Source of the DNA: Lachnospiraceae bacterium
GTDB taxonomy: Bacteria; Bacillota; Clostridia; Lachnospirales; Lachnospiraceae
Length of the DNA: 64,000 nucleotides
Assembly (NCBI GenBank): GCA_022510725.1
Contig: JAFLSW010000007.1
Location: forward strand, 17,954 to 81,953
Reading direction: 5' to 3'
A program made the translations under genes and the position numbers. Below are positions 1 through 8,264 of this stretch, piece after piece. Position 1 is the stretch's first letter, and every line of letters begins with the position of its first letter. The notes beneath the pieces are model-generated. The model searched no databases. It was not told the DNA's origin and saw only the letters and a list, made by a program, of their open reading frames with translations.

Positions 1-503
1 GTTTCTTTTTTGAAGGTATCCGTAGTCATAATGGCCGTTGCCGCTTCTATATGGTTTTCTGCAGAAAGTCCCTTTGCCAGCTCTTCAACATGGTCTCTGA
101 TAGGCTCAATGGGCAGAATCTGTCCGATGACACCGGTGGAAGCCACTACCACTTCATTTGCCTCAATACCCAGCGCCTTTGCCGTCAGGCTGCACATCTG
201 CTTTGCCTTTTCCTCTCCGTCCCGGTTGCAGGTATTGGCATTCTTACTGTTGACGATCACCGCTCTGGCTTTTCCCCCTGTTGCATCCAAATTCTGCTTT
301 GTTACCAGTATGGGCGCACCCTTTACCTTATTTTGGGTATAGACTGCTGCCGTATCACAGACGGTCTCGCTGTAGATCATGCCCAGATCGTTCTTATTAG
401 GATCCGGGTTCAAACCGCAGTTGAGTCCGTTTGCGGTAAATCCTTTGGCAGCGCAGACGCCGCCCTCTATGGATGTATATCCTGCTTCCAGTATGATTTC
501 CAT
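1..503 (-). CDS. argJ: ArgJ, bifunctional glutamate N-acetyltransferase / ornithine acetyltransferase (5' part only)
   Basis: The N-terminal 167 or so residues are present; the rest lies beyond the left edge. ArgJ transfers the acetyl group from N-acetylornithine to glutamate (and in some forms uses acetyl-CoA), closing the arginine biosynthesis cycle in the cytosol. Family motifs visible: an N-terminal GGVCAAKGFTANGL stretch near residue 14, NSKNANTC near residue 84, STGVIGQ near residue 120 and AIMTTDT near residue 158. The self-cleavage site that yields alpha and beta subunits is not reached. ATG at 503 has a GAGGAGAG ribosome site. It starts 20 bp after trmO, so it may be read from the upstream operon or begin its own arg unit; argC is not next to it on this side. 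Confidence 0.93.
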   Translation of the reverse strand, partial: MEIILEAGYTSIEGGVCAAKGFTANGLNCGLNPDPNKNDLGMIYSETVCDTAAVYTQNKVKGAPILVTKQNLDATGGKARAVIVNSKNANTCNRDGEEKAKQMCSLTAKALGIEANEVVVASTGVIGQILPIEPIRDHVEELAKGLSAENHIEAATAIMTTDTFKKE

Positions 504-523
504 TTTTATTCTCTCCTCAAATA

Positions 524-1210
524 CTATGAATATTGTTCGCCTACCTCTACCACGGTAAGCACTTCCCCTGCCACATAAAAACGAATGTTAAATCCTGCAT
601 AAAAAACACCCCATATCCTGCTTTCGTCATGGATATAAGCCGTTCTGGGGTCCTGGCTTAAAAGGACTATGGCACTGTCCTGCTTTTCCTTTGGCAGTTT
701 GTGCAAAAGTTCTTCCGGAAAGACCACGGAAAGCTTATGGTCGTATACTTCCCCGCCAAAGCCGGCGAGGGCATCGGGATAGCTGTCCGCATAAGGAAGA
801 TAGGGTTTGATATCATAGATGGGTGTGCCATCCAGCATATCCACGCCGGAGACCTTTAATATCGTTCCCAGCTTTTCATCCATAAGAATCTCTTCCAGCT
901 TTACCGCTGATAGAGCAATGGGATTGGGTCGATGAGGTGAACGGGTTGCAAATATTCCCATCCTTTTCCTGCCGCCAAGCCGCGGCGGCTTCACGGTAGC
1001 AGACCAGTTTTCCCGTTCCGCCTCAGAAAAGCCCCAGATCAGCCAGATATGGGAAAAGCCATTCAGTCCTCTTACCGCCTCTTTGCTTCGATACGCCGGC
1101 CGAAAGACAATAGTCCCCGTTGCGCCTTCTACCAGACCGCTCTGTCTGGGAATCCCAAACTTCTCCGGAAAATCCGTATGGATATCGGCAATGATTTGTA
1201 ATTCTTTCAT
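524..1210 (-). CDS. trmO: TrmO-type tRNA (t6A37)-N6-methyltransferase
   Basis: TrmO (TsaA/YaeB family) uses SAM to N6-methylate threonylcarbamoyl-adenosine 37 of certain ANN-decoding tRNAs. The 228 aa fit the beta-barrel family. Seen are the N-terminal segment with FPEKFGIPRQSGLV (near residue 14), the FSHIWLIWGF strand near residue 52, and the signature RMGIFATRSPHRPNPIALS near residue 83, which lines the SAM site in this family. Its ATG overlaps the stop of the CarD-like gene by 4 bp (ATGA), so the two are translationally coupled. Family assignment is firm; enzymatic activity is inferred. Confidence 0.93.
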   Translation of the reverse strand: MKELQIIADIHTDFPEKFGIPRQSGLVEGATGTIVFRPAYRSKEAVRGLNGFSHIWLIWGFSEAERENWSATVKPPRLGGRKRMGIFATRSPHRPNPIALSAVKLEEILMDEKLGTILKVSGVDMLDGTPIYDIKPYLPYADSYPDALAGFGGEVYDHKLSVVFPEELLHKLPKEKQDSAIVLLSQDPRTAYIHDESRIWGVFYAGFNIRFYVAGEVLTVVEVGEQYS

Positions 1211-1509
1211 GGTTCCTGTTCCAATACATAGCGTATTTCTGCCTGTCTTCTCTCATCCAGCTTTTTCAGTTCTTCCTCTGAAACAGCCGCAGCCTCTTCT
1301 TTAGAGATTAACTCTCTTAAGAGCACCTGATGGTGCTTCACCGGTATATAAGCCACCTTGCTGCTGTCAAAGACAGATTTTAACAGATAATAAGGAACCG
1401 GCTCACCCAGCCGGTTATTGGGGGAAAGCCGAACAATATCAGCCACCCGGCACACTCCCATGGTCTCACTGTATATCACATCTTTTTTCTCAAACATGTT
1501 TGCTTCCAT
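1207..1509 (-). CDS. Short CarD/CdnL-family RNA polymerase-binding protein
   Basis: The 100-aa product matches the N-terminal RNA-polymerase-interacting domain of CarD/CdnL and TRCF: MFEKKDVIYSETMGVCRV at the start, then a YYLLKSVFDSSKVAYIPV core. CarD proteins bind the RNAP beta subunit and stabilise open complexes at promoters. Typical CarD/CdnL proteins are about 160 aa with a helical DNA-binding C-terminal half; only a short charged helix follows here, so this is a reduced form. It may act as a cofactor without strong DNA contact. It is translationally coupled to trmO and has its own promoter. Confidence 0.78.
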   Translation of the reverse strand: MEANMFEKKDVIYSETMGVCRVADIVRLSPNNRLGEPVPYYLLKSVFDSSKVAYIPVKHHQVLLRELISKEEAAAVSEEELKKLDERRQAEIRYVLEQEP

Positions 1510-1512
1510 GTG

Positions 1513-1586
1513 TTATGTAAACCTTCCTTTTGTGATTTACCAATTAATCCGCTGTATTGATTATATGATTTTTCATTATGTAAACC
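1513..1586. repeat. Pair of 11-bp direct repeats around the CarD-like gene promoter
   Basis: TTATGTAAACC occurs at 1513-1523 and again at 1576-1586, 63 bp apart (six helical turns at 10.5 bp). The distal copy overlaps the -35 element and the proximal copy lies by the ribosome site. This could be a regulator site pair or chance. Confidence 0.4.
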
Positions 1587-1588
1587 AA
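1560..1588 (-). promoter_or_regulatory. Sigma-A promoter of the CarD-like/trmO operon
   Basis: On the minus strand TTGGTT (1583-1588), 17-bp spacer, TATAAT (1560-1565). The start would lie about 45 bp before the ATG of the CarD-like gene. Confidence 0.6.
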
Positions 1589-1594
1589 TTAGCA

Positions 1595-3238
1595 TTACAT
1601 GTGTTCCAACACACCCTCTATGCCTTCCTCTTCAAAGATCCTCTTATAGTATCCCAGTTCTTCCTGAATCAGATCGTCAATGACCTGCATGCCCAAAAGC
1701 TCCACAGGTGCTTTATCATCGGTCATGATGTAGTCTCCTGCTTCATAAGGCGTCAGCTTCCCATAAACCAGTTCCATCATAGCCTGTAAGTCTGTATCCT
1801 CTATTTGCTGATTGTTCTTTTCCATCCGTTCTAAAAGCCTGCTGTCATTGGAGGCATACAGTTCCCTGTTGGTAGAGCCTGTTACATCCGCTGTATATAC
1901 ATGATCAAATACGGAAGCGATGGTATCGGCAAGATATTGATTGATGTTGCCTTCTTTTACTCCCCGCATGTTCATATTGACCACCATAACCCCATCATCC
2001 TTTAAATGCTCTTTTACCAGAGAAAAAAACTCAACGGAAGACATCTGAAAGGGAATGGTAATATCCTGATACGCATCTACTAAGATCACATCATAAGTCC
2101 CTTCAATGGCATTGAGATATGCTCTGCCATCATAGGTAGTTACTTGTATATCGGGATCCAGCTCAAAATACTCTCCCGCAAGGTTTGTAATCTTTTGATC
2201 GATTTCTACACCTTCAATCTGTGTCTTTGGCAGATAATGCCGGCATTGAGTGGCGTAGGTACCTGTACCCATGCCCAGAATCAGGATATCTACCGTTTCA
2301 CCCCGTTCCATGGAACCGCTCATAAGAGGTCCTGCCATGGCATAGTCGTAATACATGCCGGTAAGGCTTTCATCCTTTATCATAATGGACTGGACACCAA
2401 ACAAAACATTGGTAGAAAGGATCACATCCCTGGGTGTTTCTTTTACCTGTAGGTAATTATATATGGATTCTCCTTCATATACCAGATCCGTTTCCCAAAA
2501 AGCAAAGCTATTGGAATTACCAAGCAGAGAACAGATAATAAATACAATAACAGCTACGGTGCTTTTCACCGTTCCTGCCTTTGCGCTGATAAAATAAACC
2601 AGGCCAAGCAAAAGCAGGATGCCGGAAAAAATCAAAAAGGTAATGGCCGTTCCAACGGCGGGAATGGTCACAAAAGTGGGCAGAAATGTACCGATAATGC
2701 TGCCGATGGTATTAAATGCCCCCAGATTTCCTACGGTCCTGCCGTTATCTTCCAGATTGTCCATGGTATACTTGGCCAAAGACGGCGTTACCGTTCCCAA
2801 CAGAAAGAGAGGGAACACAAAAATCACCATACAGGCTAAAAAAGCAGCCCAGATCAAAAAGTTGGTGCTTACTGTCACGATCAATGCAGCAGAGATCAGC
2901 AGAATGATATATTTTCCCACTACAGGGATCGCTGCGATCCAAATGGCAGCGATCAGTATCCTGCCGTAAAGCTTGTCCGGATCAGGATTTTTATCAGCGC
3001 TTCTCCCACCATAAATGTTTCCCAATGCCATGGCGATCATAATGGTACCAATGATGATGGTCCAGACGATCTGGGAAGAGCTGAAATACGGCGCCAGCAG
3101 CCTGCTGGCTCCCAGCTCTACCGCCATCACTGCCATACCCGCAAAAAATTCCGTCATATATAAATAATACTTGTTTTTTAATATCGGACGCTTGTCCACC
3201 GCACTCAAAACCGGTTCCTCCATTCTCCCTTTTACCAT
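1595..3238 (-). CDS. Fused MFS / spermidine-synthase-like membrane protein
   Basis: The 547-aa protein has two parts. Residues about 25-250 hold roughly seven hydrophobic helices beginning FFAGMAVMAVELGASRLLAPY, typical of the membrane domain in 'fused MFS/spermidine synthase' proteins. Residues about 300-490 form a Rossmann methyltransferase/aminopropyltransferase fold: ILILGMGTGTYA (nucleotide loop), GVEIDQKI (acidic residue) and VILVDAY (catalytic-type Asp). Real polyamine synthesis is uncertain because membrane-fused homologues are mostly uncharacterised. It follows the GH5 gene by 6 bp and probably shares its transcript. No speD or speA lies nearby. Confidence 0.8.
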   Translation of the reverse strand: MVKGRMEEPVLSAVDKRPILKNKYYLYMTEFFAGMAVMAVELGASRLLAPYFSSSQIVWTIIIGTIMIAMALGNIYGGRSADKNPDPDKLYGRILIAAIWIAAIPVVGKYIILLISAALIVTVSTNFLIWAAFLACMVIFVFPLFLLGTVTPSLAKYTMDNLEDNGRTVGNLGAFNTIGSIIGTFLPTFVTIPAVGTAITFLIFSGILLLLGLVYFISAKAGTVKSTVAVIVFIICSLLGNSNSFAFWETDLVYEGESIYNYLQVKETPRDVILSTNVLFGVQSIMIKDESLTGMYYDYAMAGPLMSGSMERGETVDILILGMGTGTYATQCRHYLPKTQIEGVEIDQKITNLAGEYFELDPDIQVTTYDGRAYLNAIEGTYDVILVDAYQDITIPFQMSSVEFFSLVKEHLKDDGVMVVNMNMRGVKEGNINQYLADTIASVFDHVYTADVTGSTNRELYASNDSRLLERMEKNNQQIEDTDLQAMMELVYGKLTPYEAGDYIMTDDKAPVELLGMQVIDDLIQEELGYYKRIFEEEGIEGVLEHM

Positions 3239-3244
3239 TCAGGA

Positions 3245-4279
3245 TCAAAGCAACGGAATCATACGATCCCTGATCTCATCATAATGAGGATCGATCAATC
3301 CAAAGTCTTTATCTTTATAAGTCCACAATGCATGTCCGATGCCATGTTTCTCAAAGACGGAATGGATATCGGAAAGCCACCGCAGGGTATCCTCCAAAGG
3401 AGCCTGATCAATGACACCATACTCTCCGCAGTACAAAGCTATATCTCTTTCTTCGGCAACCTGAATCGCCTCTGCAAAAAGATCCTCAAAAAATTGAGGT
3501 CCGATTTCTTTTAAGTCTTGTCTGAAAATAGCGCCTACCGCTTCTGTTGCAAATTCCCGGCTTCTTTCTTTATACTCTTCCAGGGGAGCAGGATAGGAAA
3601 CATCAAAATCCTGGGTCATGCCCTCCACCCAATATGCCTTTTGATGGGTAAAGATCAACGGATCATAACAATGGAAGTTGTATACGATCTTATCATCATA
3701 AGGTTTGTCCAAAGAGGGGATGCTGGTAATGCTGTTATACCTGACACCACCAAAAAGAATATAGGTATCCGGTGCCAGCTTTCGGATCTCTGCCACCGTT
3801 TTCCTTGCAATATCATTCCAGCTGTCGGTTACAGCAGGATTAACAACTTCATTTAAAAGTTCAAATGCCACTCTGTCAGCATAGCCTCCAAAACGCTTTG
3901 CCAGTTCCTGCCACATTTTCACAAACAAATCCTTAAGCTTTTCATCCTTAAAGAAAATATCCGGGTCTTCGCCGCCCCTCTCATCAAAGGCATAACCTGC
4001 GGTCTTGTGAAGATCTAAGATCATATTCAGTCCATACTTGCCACACCAGTCGATGCAGCTTTGGATATAGCCGAATCCATCTTCTATGTATCTGCCATCA
4101 GTATCCACCAGCACTTCATAATCTACCGGCACCCTGACATGATCCAGCCCCCATCCGGCAATGGTCTCAATATCCTTTTCTACGATGAATGTCTCATAAT
4201 AATCTTTTGCATAGCGATTGCACTGGGATATCCAGCCACCTAAATTGATACCTTTTTGATATCCTTCAAATTTCTTCAT
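3245..4279 (-). CDS. Cytosolic glycoside hydrolase family 5 (cellulase-like)
   Basis: A 344-aa single-domain (beta/alpha)8 enzyme. GH5 signatures: KGINLGGWISQ at residue 9, HVRVPVDYE near 48 (conserved Arg), DLHKTAGYAF near 89, the acid/base Glu about 144 in FELLNEV, the HCYDP strand, and the nucleophile Glu about 286 in CGEYGV. There is no signal peptide, linker or carbohydrate-binding module, so it should act inside the cell on imported oligosaccharides (beta-glucan or mannan fragments) or on a glycolipid/glycoside; substrate cannot be told. First gene of a two-gene unit with the spermidine-synthase-like protein. Confidence 0.87.
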   Translation of the reverse strand: MKKFEGYQKGINLGGWISQCNRYAKDYYETFIVEKDIETIAGWGLDHVRVPVDYEVLVDTDGRYIEDGFGYIQSCIDWCGKYGLNMILDLHKTAGYAFDERGGEDPDIFFKDEKLKDLFVKMWQELAKRFGGYADRVAFELLNEVVNPAVTDSWNDIARKTVAEIRKLAPDTYILFGGVRYNSITSIPSLDKPYDDKIVYNFHCYDPLIFTHQKAYWVEGMTQDFDVSYPAPLEEYKERSREFATEAVGAIFRQDLKEIGPQFFEDLFAEAIQVAEERDIALYCGEYGVIDQAPLEDTLRWLSDIHSVFEKHGIGHALWTYKDKDFGLIDPHYDEIRDRMIPLL

Positions 4280-4361
4280 CCTTTTTTCCTTCTCCTTATT
4301 ATTGGCTCTTTTTTGCGTGAAAAAAGCCAGTCTCTATCTTGGTCAAAAAATGCTTGCAGAT

Positions 4362-4391
4362 ATTATACCATAGATAGGAATAGCTTTACAA
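4362..4391 (-). promoter_or_regulatory. Sigma-A promoter of the GH5 operon
   Basis: Minus-strand TTGTAA (4386-4391), 18-bp spacer, TATAAT (4362-4367), about 80 bp before the GH5 start. The leader also holds a T-rich/A-rich snap-back near 4305-4330, too weak to call a terminator. Confidence 0.6.
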
Positions 4392-4410
4392 AGGCTTTTC
4401 CAATTTTTTC

Positions 4411-5118
4411 TCAATCTCCCTCAATCATTCGATACCCAACCCCGGCTTCCGTAAAGATATACTCCGGCTGAGCAGGATTTTTCTCGATTTTACGGCGGAT
4501 ATTGGCCATATTTACCCGCAGAATCTGATTGTCGTTTTTCATATGGGGTCCCCATATCTCTTTCATAATATAGTCATAGGTCAAGACTCGTCCTGCATAT
4601 CTGCCAAGAAGGGATACGATCTTAAACTCATTCTGGGTCAGTCCGGCATCCTTTCCTTCTACAAATACCCGATGCTTGTCAAAATCAATGACAAAGCTGC
4701 CGGACACAAATGTGCCGCTCTCTTTTAAACCGGGAGCAGAAGCTCCCGTTCTGGTATGACGAAGAGCAGTCCTGATCCTGGCCAAAAGCTCAGAAGTGCC
4801 GAAAGGTTTTGTAATATAGTCATCCGCTCCCATATCCAAAGCTGTCACCTTGTCCTTTTCATGAGTCCTGGCAGATACAACTACAATAGGCATAGATGAC
4901 CATTCCCGGACATTTTTTAAGATCTTCATGCCATCCATATCCGGCAGCCCCAGATCCAGAATGACCAGATCGGGACATCTGGAAGTGATCAGACTATATG
5001 CTTCCGTTCCTGTATGGGCCATGATCACATCATAATCATTGGCTTCCAACACGGCATGCAGAAAATTTCGAATGCTTTTATCATCTTCAATGACCAAAAT
5101 CCTGTCCCTAACTTCCAT
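4411..5118 (-). CDS. KdpE-like OmpR/PhoB-family response regulator
   Basis: Receiver domain at residues 1-120 with acidic pocket EDD (11-13), phosphoacceptor Asp 55 in LVILDLGLPD, conserved Lys in DDYITKPF; then a winged-helix DNA-binding domain ending FTEAGVGYRM. Closest recognisable relative is KdpE. The ATG at 5118 is preferred over an upstream in-frame start because AAAGGAG precedes it and it then begins 4 bp after the kinase stop. It is paired with the KdpD-like kinase, but no kdpFABC potassium pump is found nearby, so the target genes are unknown. Confidence 0.88.
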   Translation of the reverse strand: MEVRDRILVIEDDKSIRNFLHAVLEANDYDVIMAHTGTEAYSLITSRCPDLVILDLGLPDMDGMKILKNVREWSSMPIVVVSARTHEKDKVTALDMGADDYITKPFGTSELLARIRTALRHTRTGASAPGLKESGTFVSGSFVIDFDKHRVFVEGKDAGLTQNEFKIVSLLGRYAGRVLTYDYIMKEIWGPHMKNDNQILRVNMANIRRKIEKNPAQPEYIFTEAGVGYRMIEGD

Positions 5119-5122
5119 ATAC

Positions 5123-6184
5123 TTACTCCTTTCCTGCCGGGAGATAAAAAGAAACCTTTGCACCTCCCGCCTTTTTATTCTCCGCCTTCATATTTCCCCC
5201 ATGGGCTTTTACAATACTCATGCAGACGGACAACCCAATCCCCATATTTCGTCCGGAATCCGATTCTTCCTCATCATGAGCATGCAGTCCTCCCTCAAAC
5301 ATGACCGGAAGAATCTCGCTTTTGATGCCGATTCCATCATCTTCTATCTCAAAAAGAACTGTTTGCTCCTGCTTTCTGATACCAATATTTATAACACTTG
5401 TTGTTTTTCCGTGGAGCGCAGAATTCTCCAGCAAATTCACAATAACCTGCTCAATAAGCACCGCATCCATGGGAACCAGAAACACCTCAGCCGGAATATG
5501 GATCTTTACCTTCACATCCGGAAACCGTTTCTTAAACTTCCGCACCGCGCTGTCCGCAATTTCCTCCACCAGTTCCGGATTGGTAGTAAGCTCTGTGGTG
5601 TTACCGTTTATCCTGGTTACGGACAATAGATTTTCCACTACACGGATCAGCCACTGACCTTCATCTCGAATATCTTCTGTCAATTCCAGCTTTCTTTCAT
5701 CGGAAAGCACCTGATGATTATCGATGATAGCCGATGCCGAGCCTACGATACCGGTCAAAGGAGTGCGAATATCGTGGGAAATGGCTCTTAACAGATTTCC
5801 CCGCATCTTTTCTTTCTCAATATCCAGCCTGATCTGCTCCTGCCGCTTGATCTGCGTAGTCAGGGCACTGACACAAAGGGCCACAGCCAACATGGTCAAA
5901 AAGGTCAGAGGATAGCCGGTAATAGTAAAATCGAATTTGAAATAAGGATATGTGAATACATAATTGACAAAAATCACTGCCAGCAGGGAAGCTGCAATCC
6001 CATATAAATAACCGCTGGTCAGCCTGGATATGAAAAGAACCGTCAAAACAAAAATAAGCGGCACATGGGTGTCTGTGGCAACTAATCGCTGCAATAAAAA
6101 GCAGATAGCGGATGCGGCAGCAAGAATAATAATAGTTATGAAACAATTCTTTCCCACATCCGCCCATTTACTTTTTCTTTTCAT
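5123..6184 (-). CDS. KdpD-like sensor histidine kinase (DUF4118, truncated N-terminus)
   Basis: Four closely spaced membrane helices (about residues 14-105) form a DUF4118 domain as in KdpD, followed by a HisKA dimerisation helix with phospho-His about 137 in RAISHDIRTPLTG and a HATPase domain with DDGIGI and GIGLSVC nucleotide loops. At 353 aa it lacks the large cytosolic KdpD sensor and USP domains present in the roughly 900-aa E. coli protein. That form is common as an orphan KdpDE-like system in Clostridia. The 48-aa membrane peptide upstream may be part of the same unit. Confidence 0.87.
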   Translation of the reverse strand: MKRKSKWADVGKNCFITIIILAAASAICFLLQRLVATDTHVPLIFVLTVLFISRLTSGYLYGIAASLLAVIFVNYVFTYPYFKFDFTITGYPLTFLTMLAVALCVSALTTQIKRQEQIRLDIEKEKMRGNLLRAISHDIRTPLTGIVGSASAIIDNHQVLSDERKLELTEDIRDEGQWLIRVVENLLSVTRINGNTTELTTNPELVEEIADSAVRKFKKRFPDVKVKIHIPAEVFLVPMDAVLIEQVIVNLLENSALHGKTTSVINIGIRKQEQTVLFEIEDDGIGIKSEILPVMFEGGLHAHDEEESDSGRNMGIGLSVCMSIVKAHGGNMKAENKKAGGAKVSFYLPAGKE

Positions 6185-6238
6185 CCTATGCTCCGCTTCC
6201 CTTCATTCACATCGGGACTTGAAAGATCAGTGAATGGT

Positions 6239-6385
6239 TTAATCATATAAGGAATATCCGTATCTGATCTTCCTATAAATTTTCCAGATAATAATAGCTG
6301 GAATGCCAAACAGCAGGTACAGTGAACTGAGCCCGCCTACTAATCCCATCAATCCTACCAGTATTATGGTGAACACATTAGACAT
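6239..6385 (-). CDS. 48-aa hydrophobic membrane peptide upstream of the KdpD-like kinase
   Basis: A small reading frame with an excellent ribosome site (GGAGGT, 7 bp from ATG). The product starts MSNVFTIILVGLMGLVG, has two hydrophobic stretches (about residues 4-20 and 22-35) and a basic tail KIYRKIRYGYS, so it should sit in the membrane with the positive end in the cytosol. It lies 54 bp before the kinase gene on the same strand. It does not resemble KdpF. It may be a small regulator or subunit for the kinase. Existence is supported by the ribosome site and composition only. Confidence 0.6.
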   Translation of the reverse strand: MSNVFTIILVGLMGLVGGLSSLYLLFGIPAIIIWKIYRKIRYGYSLYD

Positions 6386-6496
6386 ATATCATACCTCCGC
6401 TTTTGCTAAAATCCAATGGATGGTATCATATTCTAATGTCCCTTTCTATGCATTCTATCACATTTTCACTCATCATTAACCGGCTTAGAGGAATTC

Positions 6497-8230
6497 TTAA
6501 CGGGGACTTAACATCTCCACACAAAGTCCACCCCAGCCGGTCTGATCGTTGGGCAGAGCCGTAACACCCAAAAGAGGCTTTGCCTGTCTGCACAGCTGTG
6601 CCTTCATCTTTTCTCCGTATAAATAGGGGTCTGCCCCCGAAAGTATGGCGCTTTCCATGAGAATGGCCGCCGCTCCCGTTACAAAAGGCGTGGCATAGCT
6701 GGTTCCGTCCAGCCGCTGCAGTCCATAGGAATTTTCAACCAGGATTCCTACGCCGGGGGCTGCGATCTCAGGTTTGACCTGCCTGATATTTCCTGCCGAC
6801 AATCTGGTAACAAAGCCTCTGCCGGAAAAATCCGCATAGGTATTGAATACCGCATCATAGGCTCCCACTGTAATGACCCGCTCCGCTGTGGATGGAATCG
6901 TCAGGGTCTGTTCCAAGGCCGGCTGCAAAAACCGGGTGTCCCTTCCCTTGATCTGGGAAGATGGCATATATAAGCTGTAGTTGCCGGATACCAACCTGAC
7001 AGGCCGCAGGATAAGCTGCCACACCCCCTGATCGATATAGGTTTCTGCAGGTATAAAATCAAAGAAAATTTCTTGATCCACACTGTATGGCTGGGGCGCG
7101 CCGGCATAGATCAAAAGATTCGTATTGCCCAGTCTGCTTCGAAGAGTACTGCCTATCTGACGGTAGGTATCCAGCGTATAACTGTCGCCTCCTGGAGCGC
7201 GAAGAGTCACCTCATAGGTATCCACATAGTTCAGCCAAAGCTGTAGATTGAATTCCCGCTCATAAGCTCCTATGGTAAATTCAATAATCCTCTCTTCTTC
7301 TCTCTCGTCTATGACGCCCGCCGCATGCCCCCCTGCTGCTCCTTCATTGCCGCTGCCAACACAGATGACCGTTCTGCCGATTTCTGACAGATTATCGATA
7401 AACCGTTCCAGCAGAGCCGTACCGTCATGAGCACCATAAGTATTGCCAAAGCTTAAATTAACTGCAAGGGGCATTTGTAATGATAACGCCCGTTTTACTA
7501 CATAATCCAAAGCTCTCATCAAAGAGGTGGTCAAAGGAAAGCTTTCATCCGCTCCCGTATCCAGTTTCACAATGATCAGAGATGCCAGAGGAGCCACCCC
7601 GGCCAGATTAATATTGACACTTCCGTCAGTTTGCCTGCCGTTTCCTGCGGCAATGGCCGCCACAGCAGTCCCGTGGCCGGATCTGTCAAAGGTAGGTCCT
7701 TCTGCGACCCCGGATGTGCCGGAAGCCAATATTTCATCCAATTCCTCTTTTGTATATTCTCTCTCCTGAACCTGGTCATAATAATACAGCACCCTTGTGG
7801 TGCCGTCAGGATTGCGAAAAGCAGGCATTTCATAGGACAAACCGCTGTCAATAATGCCGATACAGATGCCCTGTCCCTGATAACTTCTATCTATGACGCT
7901 CCTGTCATAAAGGCAACTGGCATAATTTCCGGCTGCATCATCGGCATAAAGCCGCTTGGGTTTTTCCACAAATTCAATTTCTTCCAATGCCGCCAGCGCT
8001 TCAATATAACGCTTAGGCAAGGTCACGATCCCATAACCGGCGGAAAGAACCTCCACCCGAATATCCTCCCCCGCTATCCGGGAAAGATCTCCATGGAACT
8101 TTACAATAACCTCCCACCGCTCATTTGCCGCATCCGTTCCCGCCCGCAGCACCGGAGAAGCCAGCCGCTCCGCCTCTGTTGCTTCTAAAGATAAATTCAG
8201 CAGATTTTCCGCCTTTTGATTTTCAGGCAT
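6497..8230 (-). CDS. Subtilisin-family (S8) serine protease, Csp-like
   Basis: A 577-aa S8 peptidase with intact triad: Asp 128 (GIIDSG), His 186 (SGHGTAV) and Ser about 511 (DGTSYATP). Residues 1-110 form an inhibitor-type prodomain, and about 330-460 hold the inserted jelly-roll-like region (WLNYVDTYEV, YSLYMPSS) seen in clostridial Csp proteases. There is no signal peptide. Csp proteins act in spore germination (cleaving pro-SleC) in Clostridium, but many Lachnospiraceae carry Csp-like S8 proteases with unknown roles. It follows the MATE exporter by 34 bp on the same strand. Confidence 0.85.
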   Translation of the reverse strand: MPENQKAENLLNLSLEATEAERLASPVLRAGTDAANERWEVIVKFHGDLSRIAGEDIRVEVLSAGYGIVTLPKRYIEALAALEEIEFVEKPKRLYADDAAGNYASCLYDRSVIDRSYQGQGICIGIIDSGLSYEMPAFRNPDGTTRVLYYYDQVQEREYTKEELDEILASGTSGVAEGPTFDRSGHGTAVAAIAAGNGRQTDGSVNINLAGVAPLASLIIVKLDTGADESFPLTTSLMRALDYVVKRALSLQMPLAVNLSFGNTYGAHDGTALLERFIDNLSEIGRTVICVGSGNEGAAGGHAAGVIDEREEERIIEFTIGAYEREFNLQLWLNYVDTYEVTLRAPGGDSYTLDTYRQIGSTLRSRLGNTNLLIYAGAPQPYSVDQEIFFDFIPAETYIDQGVWQLILRPVRLVSGNYSLYMPSSQIKGRDTRFLQPALEQTLTIPSTAERVITVGAYDAVFNTYADFSGRGFVTRLSAGNIRQVKPEIAAPGVGILVENSYGLQRLDGTSYATPFVTGAAAILMESAILSGADPYLYGEKMKAQLCRQAKPLLGVTALPNDQTGWGGLCVEMLSPR

Positions 8231-8264
8231 GATGATCTCCTGACAGTTCTTTTCCTTTATATTA

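Noticed and set aside
4300..4335. Possible terminator between the KdpE-like and GH5 genes
   Set aside because: The stem is mostly A-T pairs around GCGTG and lies downstream of the GH5 promoter, in its leader; weak.
4411..6385. kdpFABC potassium pump near the KdpDE-like pair
   Set aside because: No such genes in the window; the 48-aa peptide does not look like KdpF.
7631..8188. Plus-strand ORF of 185 aa
   Set aside because: Antisense to the S8 protease with intact catalytic motifs; no ribosome site.
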